A stretch of DNA of 7,478 nucleotides from positions 1-7,478 of the forward strand of contig JABJOR010000158.1 of the NCBI GenBank assembly GCA_018664265.1, given 5' to 3'. Positions 1 to 4,910 of the stretch are shown piece by piece. The translations under genes were made by a program, and so were the position numbers. The notes under the pieces were generated by a model. It was not told the origin of the DNA, did not search any database, and saw nothing but the letters and a program-made list of their open reading frames with translations. Source of the stretch: Rhodospirillales bacterium (lineage in GTDB: Bacteria; Pseudomonadota; Alphaproteobacteria; Rhodospirillales; Casp-alpha2). The first letter of the stretch is position 1. Each line of letters begins with the position of its first letter.

Positions 1-263
1 ACAATAATATCGCCTATGGAAAAGGCAATGCCTGTATGAAACATTCCCTCTCCAACAATAAACAGGGCTGCAATCATCAGAACAATGGGCTCGCCAAAAC
101 CTGAAACGGCTTCGCGCGGTGTCAGGATGCCACCCAGTGACAATGCCAGAATGACCAGCACAGCGACCACGTCGAGACGAATTCTGTCACTGATAAAGAG
201 TACAATGGCAACAGCAAGCACACTGAAAACATAAATAATATCGTAACTAATGGTCGTGGTCAT
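1..263 (-). CDS. SLC13/DASS-family anion permease, N-terminal fragment (runs off left edge)
   Basis: This is the first 87 residues of an inner-membrane transporter; the rest lies left of the window. The reading begins MTTTISYDIIYVF and is open to base 1. It shows a hydrophobic segment at about residues 8-24 (YVFSVLAVAIVLFI), a short charged turn SDRIRLD, a second segment at about 33-46 (VVAVLVILALSLGG), then TPREAVSGFGEP followed by a third segment (IVLMIAALFIVGEGM). The order helix, R/D turn, helix, then a G-F-x-x-P/E turn before the third helix is typical of SLC13/CitM-like permeases such as E. coli YfbS, which move sulfate, dicarboxylates or similar anions with sodium or protons. The substrate cannot be told from this part. 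The ATG at 263 is preceded by AGGGG four bases upstream and an earlier AGGA. It lies downstream of the tRNA-Arg gene on the same strand with no clear terminator between, so read-through from the tRNA promoter is possible. Family fairly sure, substrate unknown. Confidence 0.75.
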   Translation of the reverse strand, partial: MTTTISYDIIYVFSVLAVAIVLFISDRIRLDVVAVLVILALSLGGILTPREAVSGFGEPIVLMIAALFIVGEGMFHTGIAFSIGDII

Positions 264-351
264 GGAACCCCTGTTTCCTAGTATTTGTCACCGTAATACT
301 ACGAAATGCCCGATTAAGTCCGGATAATTAGAATTATTTTTTGAGGGAGAA

Positions 352-428
352 TGGCGCGCCCGGGAAGATTCGAACTCCCGACCTCTTGATTCGTAGTCAA
401 ACGCTCTATCCAGCTGAGCTACGGGCGC
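352..428 (-). tRNA. tRNA-Arg (anticodon ACG)
   Basis: A complete 77-nt cloverleaf can be folded by hand on the minus strand. The acceptor arm GCGCCCG pairs perfectly with CGGGCGC, followed by discriminator G and an encoded CCA (bases 354-352). The D arm is GCTC/GAGC. The anticodon stem TTTGA/TCAAG (one terminal T-G pair) encloses the loop CTACGAA, so the anticodon is ACG (394-392), read as ICG after deamination and decoding CGU, CGC and CGA. The T arm GGGAG/CTTCC (one G-T pair) encloses TTCGAAT. All invariant positions seen (T8, the D-loop GG, T33, TTC of the T loop) are present. No intron, truncation or neighbouring tRNA. No T-rich terminator is seen on the minus strand before the permease gene. 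Confidence 0.97.
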
Positions 429-461
429 ATACCAATTCTGAAATCCGACACTTTAGAAAAC

Positions 462-491
462 ACTATAATCTCTGCGGTGTGGATGCGGGAA
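462..491 (-). promoter_or_regulatory. Candidate promoter of the tRNA-Arg gene
   Basis: On the minus strand a good -10 box TATAGT (467-462) lies 33 bases before the mature tRNA 5' end, preceded after 18 bases by a weak -35 box TTCCCG (491-486). This would give a 5' leader of about 27 nt for RNase P to remove. The -10 is convincing, the -35 is poor; another pair further upstream (TTGCCT with TAGCTT at 17 bases) is possible. Confidence 0.35.
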
Positions 492-645
492 GCTACTCTA
501 GGATTTCTGTAAAGGCAAGTGGCTAAAATGCGGATTTTACTAATTTTTTAACTTTTTTGAATAGTCTTTGCATAAGAAATCAAATTTAGACCTGTTAACA
601 CTTGGAATCATCAATTAAAATAGTAACTTGTACCTTCTGACAGCT

Positions 646-673
646 TTGGCTAATATCCTTGGTGCGTTATAAG
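646..673 (+). promoter_or_regulatory. Candidate promoter of the OmpA-like lipoprotein gene
   Basis: TTGGCT (646-651) and TATAAG (668-673) are separated by 16 bases. TTGGC matches the -35 preference of alphaproteobacterial housekeeping promoters. It would leave a leader of about 105 nt before the ATG at 786, containing the G6 run and the A-tract palindrome. A competing pair nearer the gene is TTGCAA (730-735) with CAAAAT (753-758) at 17 bases, whose -10 is weaker. Neither is certain. Confidence 0.3.
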
Positions 674-785
674 GGGGGTGAAAAAAAGCTTTTTTAATAA
701 CGACTTCTTATTACTTTTTGAGTTAATGTTTGCAAAGAATTTGAGAACACGACAAAATTCGTGGGAATTTAAGGACACACAATAA

Positions 786-1955
786 ATGACGTCTACAAAG
801 GCTTTGACCACAATTCTGGGTGCTACGCTCCTTATGATAGGGGCGTCGGGTTGCTCATTCACAGAAGAATCCTTGTGGCCTTCGCTGTCGGGTGAAGACC
901 CGGCAGGTGGTGCCGCACAAGAAGCATCTGTGGAAAATACCGGGGTTGCAACCGCGGTACCGGCAGTGCAAACGAATGCGCAACCAACACTTGGAACCAC
1001 TAATTTTGTTCCGACAGGCGTAACACCCGGTCAGGAAACAGGAACTTTTGTTGGCAAGAAAGTTATCGAGCTTCGTGACGAGTTACAGAATTTACAGTCT
1101 GCTATAGGTCAGCATAATCAGATTTTGCAGCAGGTTCGTGCCAAGGTAATTGCCGATTCTCAGCGCTATCATAATACAATAGCAGCGATGAATGCCAGAT
1201 TGCAGGTTGGTACAACTCCGGGTAACCCAATCCTGGTACAGCAATTTAATAACGCACAATCAGACCTTGATCAGATCGACGGCGATATTACCGATATGAA
1301 CAGATTGGGTCAGGCCGTAGCGAATGATTCATCCATGTCAGCATTTTTGGCAGAATCCGCAAGTGCTGCATTCAACGTATCCGGCGCGGTTGACGAAGAT
1401 CATCGTCAACTAGCTGTCTTGCAGGATGAAGTTAATCGTACCGTTGTACTTATCGAACGTCTGCACACAGAAGTTTCCAAAGATGTCCGCAGGCAGTCCG
1501 CTTATATCTCTACAGAACGTTCAAACCTGAACCTGCTTTCATCGGGTATTCGTTCTGGTGAGATTTACGGCATCAGTCTGGTTAATCAGGCCATGGCTTC
1601 TGCTGCAAGTGGCGGCTCAGGAAATATGGCCGGAAACCCGTTGGATACAACCGGGCGTCGCCCATTGGTCGTCATTCGCTTTGATCGTACCGATATCGCA
1701 TACGAGCAGGCTCTCTATAATGCTGTGAAGAAAGTTCTGGAACGTCGCCCTGATGCGACTTTCGATCTGGTTGCTGTTGCACCATCCCATGGGGATGAAG
1801 CGACGATAGCACTAAATTCTTCAAAATCACGGCGCAATGCTGAAAACGTATTGCGGTCTTTGGTTGATATGGGACTGCCACCAGCGCGTGTTGCCGTATC
1901 CGGCAAGACGGCAGGCAATACAGATGTAAATGAAGTGCATTTGTATCTCCGCTAA
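786..1955 (+). CDS. Envelope lipoprotein with coiled-coil middle and divergent OmpA-like C-terminal domain
   Basis: I do not recognise a named family for the whole 389-residue protein. Residues 1-22 are a signal sequence with one Lys and the hydrophobic stretch LLMIGA, ending in the lipobox ASGC, so Cys23 would be lipidated. Residue +2 is Ser, which by the E. coli rule favours the outer membrane. Residues 24-85 are low-complexity Ala/Thr/Pro/Gly linker. Residues about 90-255 are Gln/Asn/Asp-rich and helical with heptad-like spacing (93-125, 150-180, 205-255), probably coiled coil. Residues about 292-389 resemble an OmpA/Pal domain: a strand PLVVIRFD, a helix, a second strand DLVAVAPS, then N344 to L356 matching the N-x-x-L-S-x-x-R-A-x-x-V block, a helix with MGLPPARVAVSG, and a last strand EVHLYLR. 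The Asp and Arg that bind diaminopimelate in OmpA are not at the usual places (Asn351 replaces Arg), so peptidoglycan binding is uncertain. The start has AAGGA 10 bases upstream. It stands alone with its own terminator. Confidence 0.85.
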   Translation: MTSTKALTTILGATLLMIGASGCSFTEESLWPSLSGEDPAGGAAQEASVENTGVATAVPAVQTNAQPTLGTTNFVPTGVTPGQETGTFVGKKVIELRDELQNLQSAIGQHNQILQQVRAKVIADSQRYHNTIAAMNARLQVGTTPGNPILVQQFNNAQSDLDQIDGDITDMNRLGQAVANDSSMSAFLAESASAAFNVSGAVDEDHRQLAVLQDEVNRTVVLIERLHTEVSKDVRRQSAYISTERSNLNLLSSGIRSGEIYGISLVNQAMASAASGGSGNMAGNPLDTTGRRPLVVIRFDRTDIAYEQALYNAVKKVLERRPDATFDLVAVAPSHGDEATIALNSSKSRRNAENVLRSLVDMGLPPARVAVSGKTAGNTDVNEVHLYLR

Positions 1956-1975
1956 TCAGCACAAATAGATTCTGG

Positions 1976-2008
1976 AAACGGCACCCAATCGGGTGCCGTT
2001 TTCCGTTT
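1976..2008 (+). terminator. Rho-independent terminator after the lipoprotein gene
   Basis: An 11-bp perfect stem (AAACGGCACCC at 1976-1986 pairing with GGGTGCCGTTT at 1991-2001) with a 4-base loop AATC begins 20 bases after the stop codon. The downstream side is T-rich (TTTT, then CCGTTT). It separates the lipoprotein gene from gpt, so the two are probably separate transcription units. Confidence 0.88.
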
Positions 2009-2072
2009 ATGCGTGACAATTCCTGAAATTTGTAAGAAATAAACTGATAGAGATGTAGTCAGGAAAAAGCAT

Positions 2073-2579
2073 ATGTCCGAGAATTCACCAGAACCTTTTC
2101 ATCACGCTGTTACGTGGCCTGAAATCCATCGGGATGCCAGATTGCTTGTGCGTAAGCTTATGGACAGCGGACCCTGGAAGGGGATTGTTGCTCTGACCCG
2201 TGGTGGATTGGTGCCTGCTGCCATTGTAGCGCGAGAAATGAGCATTCATGTCGTTGATACTCTGTGCATATCCACTTACGACGAGCAGCTCATGGGCACT
2301 GTAAATGTATTGAAGCTGCCTGAGGCGGCCATGGAAAATGGCGGTGAAGGCTGGCTGTTGATTGATGATCTGGTTGATACAGGAACAACAGCCAAGAAAG
2401 CACGCGAGGTTCTGCCCAATGCTTTCTTTGCAACTGTCTATGCCAAGCCTGATGGTCAGGAGACTACGGATTTGTATGTCCATGAAATCGATCAGGATAT
2501 CTGGGTCCATTTCCCCTGGGATACCGAGCAGCAATACGTCGCACCCATGTCTAAACGGGCGAAGACTGAAAAGAGCTGA
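2073..2579 (+). CDS. gpt: Xanthine phosphoribosyltransferase (purine salvage)
   Basis: Transfers phosphoribose from PRPP to xanthine (and guanine) to give XMP/GMP in the cytoplasm or at the inner face of the membrane. The 168-residue protein aligns by eye along its length with E. coli Gpt (152 residues): WKGIVALTRGGLVP (35-48) holds the conserved RGG of the PRPP loop; VDTLCISTYD (61-70) matches HVDTVCISSYD; LLIDDLVDTGTTA (95-107) is the PRPP-binding signature with the acidic pair D98-D99; ATVYAKP (120-126) and DIWVHFPWD (142-150) form the purine-binding end. It has about eight more residues than E. coli at the N-terminus and a Lys-rich tail (KRAKTEKS). The ATG has AGGA eight bases upstream. 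A weak promoter is possible between the terminator and the gene (GTGACA at 2013-2018, GAAATA at 2036-2041). It is a single gene, convergent with the response regulator, with 91 bases between stop codons and no clear terminator in them. Confidence 0.95.
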   Translation: MSENSPEPFHHAVTWPEIHRDARLLVRKLMDSGPWKGIVALTRGGLVPAAIVAREMSIHVVDTLCISTYDEQLMGTVNVLKLPEAAMENGGEGWLLIDDLVDTGTTAKKAREVLPNAFFATVYAKPDGQETTDLYVHEIDQDIWVHFPWDTEQQYVAPMSKRAKTEKS

Positions 2580-2670
2580 TTGTTACTAATTGATCTATTG
2601 GGGTTTCCGGCCATAATGCTGCGTGTGAAATTATCAGCGATTTAAAGAGCTGGTTCCGCAGATAAAACCA

Positions 2671-3036
2671 TCAAGCGGCAAGAACTTCCTCAATTTTTGC
2701 AGCCAGTGCTTGCAGGTCTACGGGTTTTTTGATGAAAGCTGTAGCGCCCGCGCTGTAGGCTTCGTCGTAATCTTCAGATGTATGCTGGGCGCTGAGCACC
2801 ATGATGGGGATGTCTTTGGTTTGCGGGTCTGACTTCATTTCACGCATTAAGTCCCATCCGGTCATATTCGGCATATTCATATCACTGATGATCAAATCAA
2901 ATGGTGTAGCTTTTGCCGCAGCCAAGCCTTCAGTGCCATCTGAACTCTCCTGAAAAGAATGCCCCATACTTTCGAGTGCCGCAGCTACAAGTTTTCGTAT
3001 GAGTACATCATCATCAATAATTAAAATGTGTGCCAT
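2671..3036 (-). CDS. Single-domain CheY-like response regulator
   Basis: A 121-residue stand-alone receiver domain with no output domain. It carries all phosphorylation residues: the acidic pair D8-D9 in ILIIDDD, the phosphoacceptor D52 in LIISDMNMPNMTGW, the switch Ser82 in VLSAQ (Thr in E. coli CheY), the aromatic switch position as Phe101, and Lys104 in FIKKP. It would receive phosphate from a sensor kinase or phosphotransfer protein and act by protein contact in the cytoplasm. The ATG at 3036 is preferred because it opens directly on the first beta strand and has GGAA seven bases upstream; an ATG at 3087 would add 17 residues unrelated to the fold and overlap panC. It lies 40 bases after the panC stop on the same strand, so it may be co-transcribed with panBC. 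No kinase, methyl-accepting protein or other chemotaxis gene is in the window, so its pathway is unknown. Confidence 0.93.
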   Translation of the reverse strand: MAHILIIDDDVLIRKLVAAALESMGHSFQESSDGTEGLAAAKATPFDLIISDMNMPNMTGWDLMREMKSDPQTKDIPIMVLSAQHTSEDYDEAYSAGATAFIKKPVDLQALAAKIEEVLAA

Positions 3037-3076
3037 CTGTATGTTCCATGCCTTCAAGTATACAAATTTATAGATA

Positions 3077-3943
3077 TTATATTGCAATATTGTCGATCAA
3101 GCGAGTCTTCCCTAACCATGCAGCGCCAAGAATTCTACCTTTATTAGTATCAACATCTGCAAGGCTTGTGATAAAGGACAGATCGCTTGAATTGCAGGCA
3201 ACGAGATAATCCACAGACGTAAACCCTGCATCTAATAAAGAAGCCTTTGCTAAAGTCGAGCTGTCCTTAATGCTCATATTCTTGCGTATGTTTTCAGCCA
3301 TTTCATTCATCGTTTTGTATAACGCAGGTGCAATCTTTCGCTCGTCAGTATTGAGATAGGTATTACGCGACGATAATGCCAACCCGTTTTTTTCACGTAT
3401 ACAGGGTACACCTTCAATTACTACTGGAATACTCAGGTCTTTTACCATGCGCTTGATAACTTGAAGCTGTTGAAAGTCCTTTTCCCCGAATAGAGCGAAA
3501 TCTGGCAGTGTTTGTAACAACAGTTTTGCCACCACGGTAGCAACACCCGTAAAAAAGCCTGGACGATGGGCGCCTTCCAGACAATCACCCAATTCTTCAA
3601 CCGATATGCGGGTGGCCTCGGCTACATCGTACATCTCGGACGGGTGCGGCGCATAAAGCAGTTCTATACCTGCCGCAGACAACAAGGCTTTATCCTGATC
3701 TTCATTTTGAGGATACGTGTCTAAATCTTCATTCTCGCCAAACTGGGTAGGATTGATGAACAGGGTCACACAAACTTTTGAGGCGATTTCTTGTGCTCTG
3801 TGAACCAGTGCCATGTGTCCGTCATGCAATGCACCCATGGTCGGGACAAGAGCAATTGTTTCGCCCGCGCTCCGCCATACAGAAATATGGGCTCGTAAGT
3901 CGACTACCGTTCGGATGACCGTAATATCGGAGTTTGTTGCCAT
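3077..3943 (-). CDS. panC: Pantothenate synthetase (pantoate--beta-alanine ligase)
   Basis: Joins pantoate and beta-alanine with ATP, through a pantoyl-adenylate, to make pantothenate for CoA. The 288-residue length is normal. The nucleotidyltransferase motifs are intact: PTMGALHDGH (34-43) with His40 and His43 of the HIGH motif; FINPTQFGENEDLDTYP (62-78) with the pantoate-binding Gln67; HRPGFFTGV (126-134); FGEKDFQQL (152-160) with Lys156; and LALSSRN (188-194) with Arg193. The C-terminal half (from about 195) is the shorter lid domain that ends LGKTRLIDNI as usual. It starts four bases after the panB stop on the same strand, so the two are surely one operon. The only purine-rich stretch before the ATG, AAGGA, is one base from the start codon, too close for normal Shine-Dalgarno use, and there is no better in-frame start. 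Translation probably depends on coupling to panB. Confidence 0.97.
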   Translation of the reverse strand: MATNSDITVIRTVVDLRAHISVWRSAGETIALVPTMGALHDGHMALVHRAQEIASKVCVTLFINPTQFGENEDLDTYPQNEDQDKALLSAAGIELLYAPHPSEMYDVAEATRISVEELGDCLEGAHRPGFFTGVATVVAKLLLQTLPDFALFGEKDFQQLQVIKRMVKDLSIPVVIEGVPCIREKNGLALSSRNTYLNTDERKIAPALYKTMNEMAENIRKNMSIKDSSTLAKASLLDAGFTSVDYLVACNSSDLSFITSLADVDTNKGRILGAAWLGKTRLIDNIAI

Positions 3944-3944
3944 A

Positions 3945-3949
3945 TCCTT
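3945..3949 (-). promoter_or_regulatory. Unusually placed purine stretch at the panB-panC junction
   Basis: The panB stop codon TAA (3950-3948) is part of TAAGGAT, directly followed by the panC ATG at 3943. The AAGGA (3949-3945) is separated from the ATG by a single base, much less than the usual 5-10. Seen in sequence: no other AGGA/GGAG in the 30 bases upstream. Inference: panC is started by ribosomes ending panB (translational coupling). Confidence 0.35.
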
Positions 3950-4778
3950 AATCGGTTTTTTTCATACCAAAAAGATGCTCAGGGCCGGGAAATGTACCTG
4001 CCCGAACATCTGCTGCATAGGCTTTACCACAAGCTTCGATCTGCTCTCCGAGCATGGCATACCGTTTAACAAATTTCGGAGTAAAGTCGGTAAACAGGCC
4101 AACAAGGTCTTCTGTTACAAGAATTTGCCCGTCACAGGCCGCTGACGCTCCAATGCCGATCGTTGGAATGGAAACAGATTCAGTTACTTTTCGTGCTACG
4201 GGTTCCATGGTTCCTTCGATAACCATGGCAAAAGCCCCGGCTTCTTCGACAGCATGGGCATCTTGCAATATGCGTTGCGCTTCACCTTCTCCGCCTCCTT
4301 GGGCCTTGAATCCGCCTGTTGCCTGAACGGATTGAGGCATTAATCCTACATGCCCCATGACCGGAATGCCGCGCTTGGTTATGTAGTCAATGGTTTTTGC
4401 CATTTCTACACCGCCTTCGATTTTGATCCCTGATGCGCCGGATTCACTGAGAACGCGTGCGGCATTTCGAAAGGCTTTCTTAGGGCTTTCTTCGTAGGAG
4501 CCAAACGGCATATCTACGATAACGCAGCTGCGTTTCGATCCACGCATAACGGCTTGGGCATGGGCGATCATCATATCAAGCGTAACACTTAAAGTATTCT
4601 CCATACCGTAAATCACCATGCCAAGAGAATCACCCACCAGCAATAGATCCGTATGGTCATCAAGCCAGCGGGCCGTCAGCACCGTATAAGCCGTCAGGCA
4701 AACAATGGGTTCTTTGCCTTTGCTCTTGCGAATGTCGGGTATGGTTATGCGTTTAGATGTATCGGATACCACGCTCAT
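3948..4778 (-). CDS. panB: 3-methyl-2-oxobutanoate hydroxymethyltransferase (ketopantoate synthesis)
   Basis: Adds a hydroxymethyl group from 5,10-methylene-tetrahydrofolate to alpha-ketoisovalerate, the first step towards pantothenate. The 276 residues form a complete TIM-barrel enzyme. Visible motifs: [21 protein letters not shown] (12-32); [13 protein letters not shown] (46-58) with metal ligand Asp50; VDMPFGSY (88-95) with metal ligand Asp89; IKIEGG (118-123) with Glu121; [11 protein letters not shown] (139-149); MVIEG (185-189) with Glu188, matching the catalytic Glu181 of E. coli; and PTIGIGAS (205-212). The C-terminus FPGPEHLFG is typical. The ATG at 4778 has GGAG eight bases upstream. 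First gene of panB-panC-response regulator, read from the divergent region shared with ggt. The usual panD and panE are not next to it. Confidence 0.97.
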   Translation of the reverse strand: MSVVSDTSKRITIPDIRKSKGKEPIVCLTAYTVLTARWLDDHTDLLLVGDSLGMVIYGMENTLSVTLDMMIAHAQAVMRGSKRSCVIVDMPFGSYEESPKKAFRNAARVLSESGASGIKIEGGVEMAKTIDYITKRGIPVMGHVGLMPQSVQATGGFKAQGGGEGEAQRILQDAHAVEEAGAFAMVIEGTMEPVARKVTESVSIPTIGIGASAACDGQILVTEDLVGLFTDFTPKFVKRYAMLGEQIEACGKAYAADVRAGTFPGPEHLFGMKKTD

Positions 4779-4818
4779 AAACTTGCTCCGGTCAGGTTCT
4801 CAAAGGATAGTGTTCGTA

Positions 4819-4847
4819 TTAGACTATAATACCGCGATATTTATAGT
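4819..4847 (+). promoter_or_regulatory. Candidate promoter of ggt
   Basis: On the plus strand TTAGAC (4819-4824) and TATAGT (4842-4847) are separated by 17 bases, giving a leader of about 57 nt before ggt. A perfect TATAAT is also present at 4825-4830 but has no -35 at a proper distance. The box overlaps the panB -10 box on the opposite strand. Confidence 0.35.
4823..4847. repeat. Inverted repeat in the panB/ggt divergent promoter region
   Basis: ACTATAA (4823-4829) and TTATAGT (4841-4847) are perfect inverted copies with an 11-base spacer whose core is CCGCGA. Each arm includes a -10-like TATAGT, one per strand. It may be simply a symmetrical pair of promoter elements or an operator half-site pair; centre-to-centre spacing is 18 bases, nearly two helical turns. 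Confidence 0.5.
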
Positions 4848-4867
4848 GATTTATCAAGTATTTTCAA
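4840..4867 (-). promoter_or_regulatory. Candidate promoter of the panB-panC operon
   Basis: On the minus strand TTGAAA (4867-4862) and TATAAA (4845-4840) are separated by 16 bases, a near-consensus sigma-70 pair. Transcription would start near 4833, giving a leader of about 54 nt before panB. The -10 box overlaps the -10 box of the candidate ggt promoter on the other strand. Confidence 0.5.
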
Positions 4868-4910
4868 TGAAGTGTATTCCCACGGATAAAAACAGGGGTT
4901 AGCATAGCGT

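Larger units (their letters stand above)
429..785. other. Intergenic region between divergent tRNA-Arg and lipoprotein gene
   Basis: No protein gene with a credible start and product was found here on either strand. The left part holds the tRNA promoter. The middle is AT-rich, with T-runs at 545-558 and a 6-bp AT-only hairpin (TAAAAT, loop GCGG, ATTTTA at 524-539) that is too weak to call a terminator. The right part holds a candidate promoter at 646-673, six Gs at 673-678, and a perfect palindrome AAAAAAGCTTTTTT at 682-695 that could be a bent A-tract or a protein-binding site. A Shine-Dalgarno AAGGA at 771-775 belongs to the following gene. Confidence 0.5.

Noticed and set aside
352..428. 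tRNA-Arg gene as an integration site for a mobile element
   Set aside because: No integrase, no partial direct repeat of the tRNA 3' end and no foreign-looking genes are in the window.
341..526. 61-residue plus-strand reading frame with a peptide rich in charged residues
   Set aside because: It is the antisense of the tRNA-Arg gene; this kind of false protein is a well-known shadow of tRNA genes.
524..558. Hairpin TAAAAT-GCGG-ATTTTA followed by T-runs, terminator-like on the plus strand
   Set aside because: The stem is only A-T pairs and no plus-strand gene ends before it.
2580..2670. Possible bidirectional terminator between gpt and the response regulator
   Set aside because: Only 4-5 bp stems (such as CAGC/GCTG near 2635-2652) with no adjacent T-run were found.
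3037..3087. Upstream ATG at 3087 that would lengthen the response regulator by 17 residues
   Set aside because: The extra residues do not fit a receiver domain, overlap panC by 11 bases, and the internal ATG at 3036 has a well-spaced GGAA.
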